Shown here piece by piece: positions 1 through 7,561 of a stretch of DNA of 12,928 bases. The position numbers and the translations under genes are program-made. Every line of letters starts with the position of its first letter. Position 1 is the stretch's first letter. The notes under the pieces are model-generated. The model was given only the letters and a program-made list of their open reading frames with translations, did no database searches and was not told the DNA's origin. Where the stretch lies: contig JAIRLS010000261.1 in assembly GCA_031259205.1 (NCBI GenBank), forward strand, positions 1-12,928, read 5' to 3'. Source of the stretch: Bacteroidales bacterium. Its GTDB lineage: Bacteria; Bacteroidota; Bacteroidia; Bacteroidales; UBA4181.

Positions 1-2
1 TC

Positions 3-110
3 GACGCCGAGTATCCGTGCAGCGAAATGATGGGCTGGGCGGCGTCCGCCTATCTCAAAGCGCTGGAGGTGATGCGGTATAATGTATCCCAAAATTCCGA
101 CAGTTTTTAA
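3..110 (+). CDS. C-terminal end of an unrecognised protein (partial)
   Basis: Reading from base 3 gives 35 codons ending in TAA at 108-110. The gene begins before the window. The visible peptide contains EMMGWAASAYLKALEVMRYN, a helix-like mix of hydrophobic and charged residues that looks more protein-like than the other two frames, both of which stop earlier (frame 1 at about base 30, frame 2 at about base 82). I do not recognise the family and assign no function. It is followed by gene-free sequence and a transposase relic, so this may be the true end of the gene or a disrupted end. Confidence 0.45.
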   Translation, partial: DAEYPCSEMMGWAASAYLKALEVMRYNVSQNSDSF

Positions 111-449
111 GTAGCATCCCATTCCCGTTCATGTTGTGCAAGTAATGATTTTTCTACAAAAGAAAAGATACATAAACTTTCGACATTCCACACATACCGA
201 TAAAAAGGTCTTGCAAAATTTGGCATTGCCATTTTCATATATATAAATGACCCTAATATGGAATTGAAAGAATATTTTGCAACGCAGGAAACCGTCAATA
301 AAAAACGGTACGGTATAATCAGCAGGCACAGTGCAGAGGGCGTAACTCACAAATTTTGAACACTTAAAATTCCTATGGTTGAAAAATAAAAAATTGAATT
401 TTATCCTTGTCGCTTCTTCCTAATTTTAGGGACGGTTTTTATACAGAAA
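111..449. other. AT-rich intergenic stretch, no gene recognised
   Basis: This lies between the partial gene at the left edge and the transposase relic. Short open stretches exist on the minus strand (for example 107-298), but they have no recognisable motif, start context or protein-like composition. I see no tRNA and no convincing promoter or terminator. It may be further decayed remains of the insertion sequence whose 3' end is visible next to it, but I could not align any of it to a transposase. Confidence 0.5.
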
Positions 450-616
450 ACCTGTCGCGAAATAGAAAGCACATTCCGCTGCATGAAAACCGAATTTGAA
501 TGTACGCCTAATCTTTCACCCAAAAGGGCATCAACACGGAAGCCCAAATATATGACGCCCTTCAATTTAAACAGTCGCCCCTCCGGTATGAGAAAAAATC
601 CGCCATCCCCCATTGA
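450..616 (+). pseudogene. Relic of an IS4/IS1634-type DDE transposase (C-terminal pieces, frameshifted and deleted)
   Basis: Three fragments in three frames resemble the C-terminal part of IS1634-like transposases. Frame 3, from 456, reads REIESTFRCMKTEF, matching the family block around the last catalytic Glu (E-x6-K spacing is kept). One extra base near 498 shifts the frame, and 499-525 continues as NVRLIFHPK, corresponding to the usual 'LNxRPxFHxK'. The sequence then jumps straight to EAQIYDALQFK at 539, followed by QSPLRYEKKSAIPH and a TGA at 614-616. This resembles the extreme C-terminus of such enzymes ('IYDALKFK..PF.RKK'). The roughly 80-100 residues normally between the last two blocks are missing. 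No intact copy, terminal inverted repeat or target duplication is visible. The family call is from memory of motifs, not a search. Confidence 0.6.
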
Positions 617-618
617 TG

Positions 619-641
619 AGGCGTTGCCGAAGCATACGCCT
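619..641. repeat. Small hairpin downstream of the AsmA-like gene
   Basis: AGGCGT (619-624) pairs with ACGCCT (636-641) around an 11-base loop. It lies about 45 bases past the stop codon of the minus-strand AsmA-like gene, where a terminator would be expected, but there is no T-run in that direction. The adjoining bases, read on the minus strand, include TAATCAGGCG, which also occurs in the larger hairpin at 10043-10070. It may therefore be a decayed copy of an intergenic palindrome instead of a terminator. Confidence 0.35.
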
Positions 642-685
642 GATTACAGGAAAATTACGTAAATGAATGAGCCAAATTGGGTGAA

Positions 686-3475
686 TTACTTATTTTTTAA
701 TTCTTCCACTTTTTTATTGACTGTATTCATGAGTTCTTCCGCTTTTTTTTCGGCTTCCTGTTCTATTTGTTTTGCTTTTGTTTCTCCTTCCTTGCGGAGT
801 TTTTCGGCCAGTACTTTGGCGGCGGCTTTCTGAATGGCGTTTTTAGAAGCGGCTTCCTGTTCCAATTTGTTGGCGGCGGCATCGGCTTCCTTGCGTGTGG
901 TTTCCGCAAGTTTCCCAGCCGCGCTGAGAAGTGCTTCCTTCTGTTTTCCGACGTCTTCCAGCAGTTTGTCTATTTGGGCGGTCACATCTTCTTTTATCTC
1001 TTCTATTTTTTGAGTCACCACTTCTTTCACCTGTTCCTTCACCACTTCGGTGATATTGCTTACCATATCGCCCAGACTAAGTTTTACTTCCGGCTTAGTG
1101 ACGGTTCCCCGGATAAGGCCTGTAAGCGTCAATTCTTTGATGGACGCCCCTCCCGGTAATGAACTGAGGAGATCGGCAGCGCCCACATCTGCGGAAGGTA
1201 CGGAGACTTTCACGTCGTAATTGAGCGACATATCCAGTCCCTGACCGCCTGTCATGACCACTTTGGCCTGATGAGCGGAAAACAGGACAGGTTCTGTCAT
1301 CACTAATTGCCCGTCTTTTATCTCAAATTTAATGTTCATATCATCCGGCGAAATGGTGCGCCATTTTTCGTTTTTCAGCAAATCGGCCATTGTGCCGAAC
1401 AGTTTTGAATTGCGAAGTTCCATACCGTGTGTCTGCAATTGCCCCTTTGAAGAAACGGTGTTGAGGACAGGACTCATGGCGTGATCCAGCAATGTACTCA
1501 AGGTAAGATCGGCGGATACTTTGCCTGCGTAGTTCTCCGGATGGTCGAACATTTTTCCGAGCATGGAAAATGAGTTGAGTGCGGAGGTAATGTCAAAACG
1601 GGAAATCTTCATTTGGAAGTCGACGACCGGTTTTTCGACGTTCTGCGTGTTGTAGTCGCCGCTCAACAGCAGAGTTCCGTTCAGCATGTTCATGCCCAGC
1701 CTGTCCATCGTTACAACTCCGTCTTTAATCGACAGGTTTCCAGCTATATCGCCGATGCTCAACTTGTCGAAAAAGAGATTGTTGATTTTGGCGTTTACTT
1801 TAAAATCAATATTTTTGGGCACTTCAACGATCGACATGGATGTGGTGTCGGCAGGGGACTCGGCAACGGCCGTTTCAGCGGCGGTCGTTTCGCCGCTGTC
1901 TGCCATCAAATCATTGAGATCGATGATTTTGGAAACAAGGGAAAGGCTTCCGCGAATAGTGGCGTCCTTGAACACATACGGAATGAAATTTTCGAGCGAG
2001 CCTTTGAGAGAAAGGTCTGTACGTCCTATTTCGGCATCGAAGTCGGTCAAACTGACTGTTTTCGGCGTAAAATCGAGCCGGGTTTTCGAAATCTTTACCC
2101 CTTGCGGGAAATCAGGGTTTTGAAAAGAAAAATCCGTTAGTTGCAGGTTGCCTTCCGCTTGAAAATCCTCATATTGCTCTTTTTCGAGTGTGGACATGCG
2201 TCCTGCCAGCGCGAGCTTGCAGGTTAAAATCCCGTTTAAAACGGTATTTTCCAATGGAACGATGTCCGATATGGAATTGAAATCCATCTTGCCGTTGAGG
2301 GCTCCGGCAATCTGCATGTCGCTGTCGGGCGTTTTTACATGTAGCTGTACGTCAAAAGGATTATCGGCCATTTCGAAGTGGAATTTGTCCACATCCACCG
2401 TGGTACGATCGAATACCTCGCCATCGTAGAACAGTTTGGCGGCAATAGCGATGTTATTGACCGACTTGGGCAGGTCCGGATATTTGAACATAGCGTTGTC
2501 CACCGTCAGATGGATGCCGGCGGAGGGCATTTGTTTGCTGTTATAGACGCCTTTTACGTATCCGTCAAGCGAGAGTTCGCCTGTTGTCTGTACGTTTTCG
2601 AAATCCGTCATGTATATGGCGGGAATTAGCGAAAGCAGACTTTTGAAGTTGGTGCGACCGGTGGCAAAAAGGATATCAGCGGTAATGTCGTCGCCGGGCA
2701 TGTTCACCGAACCTTCAAATTTCAAACTGATATCATTGAGATTGAATTGATTGTCGTTGAATGTGAAAGTCATGTTTTTCATGTCGGCGGCAATATCCGA
2801 TACAAAGCCGACGCGGGCTTGCCGGAGCATCTTTATGCCGCCCGTTACAAAGTCGACGGCGGCAATTCCCAATTGCATGTTCAGGTGGGTGTTGTCCATC
2901 GACATGTCTCCTTTCAACAGAAAATCAATGTCTTCCAGTGTTGCCAGCATTTTTCCGACCTCGTCGCGATAGGTAATATTAGCATCTCTTATTTCGAATT
3001 TACTGAGTGATATTTTAATTTGGGTTTCCCCGCTTTCTTCTTCTGTTTCTTTCTCTTCCGGAGTGTCGCTTGGTTTCATAATATCCCAATTGGCTTTTCC
3101 ATCGCCGGTTACATGCGCGTATACTCGCGCTTTGTCCAGCAGGATGGATTTTACCTGAATGTCGGTCATGCTGATAACGCTTTTAAGATCTACCGTAATG
3201 CTGAATTTTTCGAACGACACCAATGTATCGCCTTCAAATGCTCCCGTGCCTGTCACCTGCAAGTTTTCCAGCGCGATGTAAGCATTGGGAAAGTTACGGA
3301 TAAACGACAGTTTCAGGTCGGAAAATTCCACCTTTGCCATCAACATTTTGTTCAGTTCCGCTTTGGCCACTTCTATGATCTTTCCCTTAAAAAGGAATGG
3401 GGTCGCTATCAGTATCACGAAGATCACCGCAATAATAATGAGGAATACTTTCAAGATTTTCCAAACTTTTTTCAT
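686..3475 (-). CDS. AsmA-like envelope protein with a long C-terminal coiled-coil tail
   Basis: This 929-residue protein begins with a short basic stretch and one N-terminal membrane anchor (residues about 8-29), then 'KGKIIEVAKAELNKMLMAKV', the usual opening of AsmA-superfamily proteins. The body to about 800 is rich in alternating beta-strands, with an acidic low-complexity linker at about 137-151. An AsmA-like C-terminal region spans roughly 600-790 (DITSALNSFSML, SKGQLQTHGMELRNSKLF, LSLNYDVKVSVPS-type strands). AsmA/TamB-like proteins are thought to form periplasmic grooves that carry lipid between membranes. That role is inferred here. The last ~115 residues are a highly charged Lys/Glu/Ala coiled coil. 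The gene is second in an operon, 18 bp after the PPIase lipoprotein gene. There is no Shine-Dalgarno sequence, as usual in this phylum. The start is the ATG before MKKVWKILKVF, which places the anchor correctly. Confidence 0.9.
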   Translation of the reverse strand: MKKVWKILKVFLIIIAVIFVILIATPFLFKGKIIEVAKAELNKMLMAKVEFSDLKLSFIRNFPNAYIALENLQVTGTGAFEGDTLVSFEKFSITVDLKSVISMTDIQVKSILLDKARVYAHVTGDGKANWDIMKPSDTPEEKETEEESGETQIKISLSKFEIRDANITYRDEVGKMLATLEDIDFLLKGDMSMDNTHLNMQLGIAAVDFVTGGIKMLRQARVGFVSDIAADMKNMTFTFNDNQFNLNDISLKFEGSVNMPGDDITADILFATGRTNFKSLLSLIPAIYMTDFENVQTTGELSLDGYVKGVYNSKQMPSAGIHLTVDNAMFKYPDLPKSVNNIAIAAKLFYDGEVFDRTTVDVDKFHFEMADNPFDVQLHVKTPDSDMQIAGALNGKMDFNSISDIVPLENTVLNGILTCKLALAGRMSTLEKEQYEDFQAEGNLQLTDFSFQNPDFPQGVKISKTRLDFTPKTVSLTDFDAEIGRTDLSLKGSLENFIPYVFKDATIRGSLSLVSKIIDLNDLMADSGETTAAETAVAESPADTTSMSIVEVPKNIDFKVNAKINNLFFDKLSIGDIAGNLSIKDGVVTMDRLGMNMLNGTLLLSGDYNTQNVEKPVVDFQMKISRFDITSALNSFSMLGKMFDHPENYAGKVSADLTLSTLLDHAMSPVLNTVSSKGQLQTHGMELRNSKLFGTMADLLKNEKWRTISPDDMNIKFEIKDGQLVMTEPVLFSAHQAKVVMTGGQGLDMSLNYDVKVSVPSADVGAADLLSSLPGGASIKELTLTGLIRGTVTKPEVKLSLGDMVSNITEVVKEQVKEVVTQKIEEIKEDVTAQIDKLLEDVGKQKEALLSAAGKLAETTRKEADAAANKLEQEAASKNAIQKAAAKVLAEKLRKEGETKAKQIEQEAEKKAEELMNTVNKKVEELKNK

Positions 3476-3493
3476 GATTTAATCTTTAAGAAA

Positions 3494-4315
3494 TTATTTT
3501 ATTTTCATTTTAATGATTCTCACATCTTTAACGGGTCGGTCGCCGGCGGAAGTTGCCAGCAGGGAAATGGCTTCCACCACTTCCAGCCCTTTGGTTACTT
3601 TTCCGAAAACGGTATAGGCATCGTCAAGATGTGGCGTCCCTCCAATGGTTTTATAAATTTGTCGTCTTTCTTCGGGCATTTTGTAGGGGTTGTTCTGCGC
3701 CCATTCGGTCGCTTTTATCTTGGCGGCTTCCTGTATTTTTTGCTGATCAATGGCCTGATTGCCGGCTTTTGCCTTTTCTTCTTCGATGTGCCGGATAAAT
3801 ATTTGTTGCGCCAATTCCATTGTTTTTTGGGCTTCTATCCTATTCAACTCTTCATCGTTGTAAATTTTTCCCTGTACGATGTAAAACTGCGACCCTGAAG
3901 AGGCTTTTTCGGGATTAATATTGTCGCCCTGACGTGCTGCGGACAAAGCGCCGCGCTGATGAATCAGTTCGGGCACAAATTCTGCCGGTATCGTGTAGCC
4001 GGGGCCTCCTCTGCCCAGAGATTCGCCGGCTTTTGCCCTTTTCGATTCGGGATCGCCTGCCTGAATCATAAATTCCTTGATAACGCGATGAAACAAAATG
4101 CCGTCGTAATAACCCTCTTTCACCAATTTTACAAAATTGTCACGGTGTTGGGGCGTTTGGTCGTACAATTCAATTTCAATATCGCCCATGTCGGTTTTCA
4201 TCAATATATTGACCTTTCCTTCCGTTTTTTGAGCGGAAGGCGAAGACGAGGACGAACAATAACTGAATAAAGAAAAGACGCAAAACATACTGCAAAAATT
4301 AAATATGATTTTCAT
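3494..4315 (-). CDS. Cyclophilin-type peptidyl-prolyl cis-trans isomerase, predicted lipoprotein
   Basis: The enzyme would catalyse proline cis-trans isomerisation in the periplasm. Numbering from the upstream ATG at 4321, cyclophilin core motifs are visible: MGDIEIELYDQTP (45-57), NFVKLVKEGYYDGILFHRVI (62-81, with the catalytic Arg), FMIQAGDP (84-91), GALSAAR (134-140) and SSGSQFYIVQG (151-161); the closing block is YTVFGKVTKGLEVVEAI. I chose the second ATG (4315), giving MKIIFNFCSMFCVFSLFSYC. This is a compact lipoprotein signal with the lipid-modified Cys at residue 20 followed by a Ser-rich linker. Between the SSGSQFYI block and the closing block sits an insertion of about 70 residues, mostly charged helix, making the protein longer than a minimal cyclophilin domain. 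It is first in an operon with the AsmA-like gene. Confidence 0.92.
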   Translation of the reverse strand: MKIIFNFCSMFCVFSLFSYCSSSSSPSAQKTEGKVNILMKTDMGDIEIELYDQTPQHRDNFVKLVKEGYYDGILFHRVIKEFMIQAGDPESKRAKAGESLGRGGPGYTIPAEFVPELIHQRGALSAARQGDNINPEKASSGSQFYIVQGKIYNDEELNRIEAQKTMELAQQIFIRHIEEEKAKAGNQAIDQQKIQEAAKIKATEWAQNNPYKMPEERRQIYKTIGGTPHLDDAYTVFGKVTKGLEVVEAISLLATSAGDRPVKDVRIIKMKIK

Positions 4316-4833
4316 GAACATGTATTTAAAAGTGATAACGGGAGAATATCTACAAACGCTTTGAACAGGGACCTCTTAACGGTATTGATGTCTTTTTTTC
4401 GCTTCTTGCGATTGACCGTAATCGTCAAGCGGCAGAACAACAAATGCACAAAGAGAAATAAAATTTTGCATAATTTTAAAATGAGTAAGGTAATACTGAC
4501 AGGGAACAAACAACAACCCAAAACGGTGGACGGGGAAACAAACCATTGATCTGAAACCGGCATTTATTTTCCTTCTGCTAATGATCCTCCATCGGAAGCA
4601 TCCGGCCGAGCAATGTTCCACTCACTACTGTTTGGGCTTTTGCAGTTACTTACTCTTTGTAGCGTTCTGCCAGATTCTCGCAGCACCTCGCAAAACGCTC
4701 GTAGAGATCCACAAATTTAAGAAAAAAATCAGGAATGTTTTTCACAAACTCCTGTATTTTTATAATATGAAAACACAAAAAGGCAAAGAACTCGTATAAA
4801 TGCAAAATTAGAAAAAAAATCATACCCGTCCAA

Positions 4834-4851
4834 ACTTTTTAACTAAAAAGT
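4834..4851. repeat. AT-rich hairpin (7-bp stem, 4-base loop)
   Basis: ACTTTTT (4834-4840) and AAAAAGT (4845-4851) form a perfect stem with loop AACT. It lies in the gene-poor stretch and is not directly downstream of either neighbouring gene. It could be a weak bidirectional terminator or chance in AT-rich DNA. Confidence 0.35.
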
Positions 4852-4942
4852 GGGGATTGTTTTGTAATTTGCTGGTTATCATATAAAAGAGTATTTCCGG
4901 TCGAAAAAAACCGCTCAAAATCTTTTTCGGTTTTCTACTCCG

Positions 4943-4969
4943 GGAACAAACTTGGGAAGATTTTGTTCC
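4943..4969. repeat. Inverted repeat GGAACAAA / TTTGTTCC
   Basis: Two perfect 8-base arms (4943-4950 and 4962-4969) flank an 11-base loop. It is probably part of the intergenic palindromic repeats in this region. No T-run follows on either strand, so it is not a clear intrinsic terminator. Confidence 0.4.
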
Positions 4970-5074
4970 TTTCCTCGCCTTGCAAACTGAATTTGCGTGG
5001 GTGCACTTGACTACGTCGATTTTCAATTCAACTTATCGCATCGTCATTGTAAACTGCTGGGAATAAAGCAAGAA

Positions 5075-5145
5075 GCTATCCGGGATACCGGTAAATCAAT
5101 GGATTGCTTCGAGGCTTGCCCTTGCAATAACGACGGTTTCAGGAT
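5075..5145. repeat. Decayed REP-like intergenic palindromic repeat
   Basis: The stretch contains AAATCAATGGATTGCTTCGA followed by a GC-richer segment and TTGCAATAACGA. This resembles a widespread bacterial intergenic repeat of the general form GGATTGCTTCG...CTCGCAATGACG, known from many unrelated genomes. The match is recalled, not searched, and the second half is degenerate (GCAATAACG instead of GCAATGACG). It carries no coding potential of its own. Confidence 0.45.
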
Positions 5146-5151
5146 TTCGAC

Positions 5152-5169
5152 ACACCCTCTGTTGGGTGT
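5152..5169 (-). terminator. Possible weak terminator of the PorE-like gene
   Basis: ACACCC (5152-5157) and GGGTGT (5164-5169) form a 6-bp GC-rich stem with a 6-base loop, nine bases past the PorE-like stop codon in the direction of transcription. There is no T-run after it on the minus strand, so factor-independent termination is uncertain. Confidence 0.35.
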
Positions 5170-5177
5170 TGGGTTGT

Positions 5178-7163
5178 TTACTCATCCTCTGCATAGTCGG
5201 TGCGCAATACCCTGAAATCGGTACGGCGGTTCTGCTGGTGGGCGGTTTCCTGGTCGTTTTCGTTGCGTAGCGTGTTGATGTACTCTTCGGTTAGCTTTGT
5301 ACCTTGCCGCAGGAACGAATATTGTTTTGCCAGTTGCTCGTCTACCGTTTTCGGCTGCGATTCTCCGTAACCTTTGGGCGTTAGCCTGTCTGCTGCTATT
5401 CCTTTTTCAATCAGGTAATCGACTACCGACTGGGCGCGGCGTTGCGAAAGCAACTGGTTGTCTTCGGCGGTGCCTCTGGAGTCGGTGTGCGACCCTAATT
5501 CAATGGTGATATGAGGGTTGTCATTCAGCACTTCCACCAGTTTATCCAGGGCGACCATGCTTTCCGGTCTTAAATCCCATTTTGCAAAATCGTAGAGAAT
5601 ATTGGTCAATTCGATGGGATTTTCGATGGAAGCCAGCGGGATGGTGATTTTGAAGTCTTTACTTCTGTCTACGCCTTTGGTGGTTTCGCGTTCTTTACCG
5701 TTGAGGTATCCTTTCCGGGAAGCAATGAACACGAAGTCGGTGTTGGCTTTCATGTTGGTTTTGAAAGTGCCGTCGTTTCCTACCGGCATTTCGTTGGTGA
5801 TACCGTCGCTGCTGATAATTTTGACCGAAGCGCCTGTCAGCGGTTTGTTGTTTTTTTCATCCACTACCAGGCCGGTGAGTGTAAAATGGAGTGGAGGCAA
5901 GGTAAAAATGTAAATATCGTCGTCGCCGCGCATGGTGCGGTTGGATGAGAAGAAGCCCTGTTCTTCTTCGTTTTGGAAGGTGATACCGAAGTCGTCGGCG
6001 TAGGTGTTGATAGGGTAGCCCATGTTCTCTACTATCCAGCGTCCTTCGTCGTTTTTGGCTTTGAAGATGTCCAGCCCGCCCATGCCGATATGTCCGTTGG
6101 AGGAGAAATAAAGTGTTCCGTCGGCGTGGACATAGGGGAACATTTCGTCGCCTTCGGTATTGATATCTGCTCCGAGGTTTTCCGGGCTACCCCAGTTGTC
6201 GGCGGCGCTTGCACGCACTACTCGCCAGATGTCTTTTCCGCCCCGACCGCCCGGCATATCGGAAACAAAGTACAGTGTGAGGTCGTCGGGAGAGATGGCC
6301 GGATGAGCAACGACAGTACTGTCATTGGCGATATCGATCACTCTTGCTTTCGACCATGCGCCGCTCACTAACTGAGAGGAAAGAATCTGACATCCCTGCG
6401 CCTTGTTTTTTGAATTTTTGCAGCGGGTAAAATAGATGGTGCGATAATCGGACGGAAAAGAGCACATGCCTTCATCAAATTCGCTATTGATGTCGCCGTC
6501 CACCGGTACCGGCTGACTCCAAACGTTTTTCCTGTCGAGTTTGGAAACAAAAATATCCGTAAAACTTTCTCCCGTCACTGCATTGATGGACTTGCCGGTG
6601 GCCGCTTCGCGCGAAGAGGTGAAATAGACCGTATTGTAATCGTCCGAAGCATATACGGGTGAGAAATCGGCCTGACGGGAGTTGAAAAATTTCATGTTTT
6701 CCACCAAATATCCGTTCCCGCTTTCCATCCATTTGAGCGCCCAATCGCATGATTTGATGCCGTCCTCGCCTCGCCGGTCGTCGGGTACTTTTTCCCTGTA
6801 TTTTTTAAATTCTTCCTTTGCCTCGGCGTATTTTTGGTTCATTTTTTTTGCCTCGGCAAGATACAGGTAAACCTTCGGATCCTGATACCCCTTGTTGATG
6901 GCTTTGGCGTACCACGATTCCGCCCGCACCGGAACAGCAATCTGCCGGTAGCACTCGCCTATCTTAAACAGGATAACGGCCTGTTCGTCCTTATTTTTCA
7001 CAGACGAGTAGGCTTTACGCAACATGTCTGCCGCCGTACTGTAATGACCGGCTGCAAATTCTTCATTGGCTTTCCTGAGTTTGGCGTTCTTTTGACCGTA
7101 ACTTGACATGGGCGCCCATAAAATAGCAACCATAGAGATAAATAGAATTTTACGAAGATTCAT
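5178..7163 (-). CDS. porE: PorE-like TPR / PD40 propeller / CRD / OmpA peptidoglycan-binding protein
   Basis: This is a 661-residue exported protein. A signal peptide (1-23, cleavage near SSYG-Q) has no lipobox Cys. TPR-like helices follow at about 25-135 (ANEEFAAGHYSTAADMLRKA; YAEAKEEFKKY). Repeated PD40/WD40-like beta-propeller blades span about 155-425 (DFSPVYASDDYNTVYFTSSR, AHPAISPDDLTLYFVSD, GGKDIWR, GGLDIF, DDIYIFTL). A carboxypeptidase-regulatory-like fold (about 429-515; GLVVDEKNNKPLTGASVKI) precedes an OmpA C-terminal domain (about 540-655) with the peptidoglycan-binding HTDSRG and a late NRRTDFRV motif. This domain order matches PorE, a periplasmic component of the type IX secretion system that ties the OM machinery to the cell wall. 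The symbol rests on architecture alone: the family has paralogues, and no other T9SS gene is in the window. It appears monocistronic. Confidence 0.9.
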   Translation of the reverse strand: MNLRKILFISMVAILWAPMSSYGQKNAKLRKANEEFAAGHYSTAADMLRKAYSSVKNKDEQAVILFKIGECYRQIAVPVRAESWYAKAINKGYQDPKVYLYLAEAKKMNQKYAEAKEEFKKYREKVPDDRRGEDGIKSCDWALKWMESGNGYLVENMKFFNSRQADFSPVYASDDYNTVYFTSSREAATGKSINAVTGESFTDIFVSKLDRKNVWSQPVPVDGDINSEFDEGMCSFPSDYRTIYFTRCKNSKNKAQGCQILSSQLVSGAWSKARVIDIANDSTVVAHPAISPDDLTLYFVSDMPGGRGGKDIWRVVRASAADNWGSPENLGADINTEGDEMFPYVHADGTLYFSSNGHIGMGGLDIFKAKNDEGRWIVENMGYPINTYADDFGITFQNEEEQGFFSSNRTMRGDDDIYIFTLPPLHFTLTGLVVDEKNNKPLTGASVKIISSDGITNEMPVGNDGTFKTNMKANTDFVFIASRKGYLNGKERETTKGVDRSKDFKITIPLASIENPIELTNILYDFAKWDLRPESMVALDKLVEVLNDNPHITIELGSHTDSRGTAEDNQLLSQRRAQSVVDYLIEKGIAADRLTPKGYGESQPKTVDEQLAKQYSFLRQGTKLTEEYINTLRNENDQETAHQQNRRTDFRVLRTDYAEDE

Positions 7164-7210
7164 TCGTGTATGTTTTAAACGTTGTGTTCATTATTAAAAA
7201 AACAAAGCGA

Positions 7211-7227
7211 AAACCATTTTATGGTTT
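7211..7227 (-). promoter_or_regulatory. 5'-UTR hairpin of the PorE-like gene
   Basis: AAACCAT and ATGGTTT form a perfect 7-bp stem around a 3-base loop, extendable by CG/CG after a single bulged A. If transcription starts about 7 bases after the TAATTTTG box at 7241-7234, this hairpin would sit at the very 5' end of the mRNA, in a leader of about 63 bases. A 5'-terminal stem could protect the message from decay. That role is inferred. Confidence 0.4.
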
Positions 7228-7233
7228 CGACCA

Positions 7234-7241
7234 CAAAATTA
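7234..7241 (-). promoter_or_regulatory. Putative -7 promoter box of the PorE-like gene
   Basis: On the minus strand 7241-7234 reads TAATTTTG, matching the Bacteroidota -7 consensus TAnnTTTG, about 71 bases before the ATG at 7163. I see no good TTTG at the -33 position. AT-rich sequence makes chance matches possible. Confidence 0.45.
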
Positions 7242-7282
7242 TCAAAAAAAATAATACGGTATCATCTTGCCTGTTTTTTTCC

Positions 7283-7372
7283 GGTTAATTCTTTTTTTGA
7301 GGTGCTATTGGTCAATGGACTGTTCCATCCATGTTTTATTTCCCGCTTTCTTCCCATCCCTCTTAAAAGTCC
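7283..7372 (-). repeat. 88-bp repeat, copy 1 (upstream of the PorE-like gene, inverted)
   Basis: Read on the minus strand this begins GGACTTTTAAGAGGGATGGG, contains the core GGATGGAACAGTCCATTGACC (given as its strand-reversed form on plus) and ends in an A-rich tail like AAAAAAAGAATTAACC. It aligns along its full length with copies at 7799-7886 and 9617-9703, roughly four-fifths identical by eye. The repeat points toward the -7 box and start of the PorE-like gene: the core ends about 69 bases before the TAATTTTG box. Copies 1 and 2 face each other around the hairpin cluster and octamer array. Confidence 0.8.
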
Positions 7373-7386
7373 CAGTAGGACTTGAT

Positions 7387-7515
7387 TTTCATAACCGCCG
7401 GTCGCTGACCGGCGGAAAGGAAGCCTCCCGCAGCAGTGCGGCTGCCTGAATTGAAAATTCAGGCAGAAGAAGTTATGGACAGGCTTCCGCAGGTCGTTGA
7501 CCTGCGGTTATGAAA
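7387..7515. repeat. Nested palindromic unit (17-bp outer inverted repeat with three inner hairpins)
   Basis: Outer arms 7387-7403 and 7499-7515 are inverted repeats matching at 16 of 17 positions. A second inverted pair, GGAAGCCT (7419-7426) and AGGCTTCC (7481-7488), nests inside. Three hairpins with 3-base loops lie within: 7395-7415 (9 bp, loop GCT), 7442-7466 (11 bp, loop GAA) and 7487-7507 (9 bp, loop GTT). The GCAGC...GCTGC pair at 7430-7445 adds a small stem. It is non-coding: the open frames across it have no protein-like features. Confidence 0.8.
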
Positions 7516-7518
7516 GTT

Positions 7519-7535
7519 ACGTCCTTTCAGGACGT
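7519..7535. repeat. Hairpin ACGTCCT / AGGACGT, loop TTC
   Basis: This perfect 7-bp stem with a trinucleotide loop directly follows the nested palindromic unit. It is one of a run of hairpins with 3-base loops between the two inverted 88-bp repeats. Confidence 0.7.
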
Positions 7536-7561
7536 TCCGCATTATCCAAAGGATGGCTTTC

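Larger units (their letters stand above)
4322..5177. other. 856-bp stretch without a convincing gene
   Basis: This region separates the PPIase/AsmA operon from the end of the PorE-like gene. Short open frames (for example 4361-4549 and 4581-4799 plus, 4820-5026 minus) have low-complexity or unprotein-like translations and no recognised motif. Visible structures are a hairpin ACTTTTT/AAAAAGT (4834-4851), a hairpin GGAACAAA/TTTGTTCC (4943-4969) and a REP-like repeat at about 5075-5145. A TAAATTTG box on the minus strand (4719-4712) fits the -7 promoter consensus, but it lies about 390 bases before the PPIase start, so it would imply a long leader. I found no closer box. Confidence 0.6.

Noticed and set aside
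3020..3898. 292-residue plus-strand ORF spanning the AsmA/PPIase junction
   Set aside because: It is antisense to two well-supported genes, and its Phe/His-rich translation is typical of a shadow frame.
4490..4560. Fourth copy of the 88-bp repeat upstream of the PPIase gene
   Set aside because: Some short words look similar (GGGAACAAAC, ACGGTGGACGG), but the conserved GGAACAGTCC..TGACC core is absent.
4820..5026. 68-residue Lys/Arg-rich minus-strand ORF
   Set aside because: It crosses two hairpins, has no recognisable motif or start context, and its composition looks like intergenic sequence.
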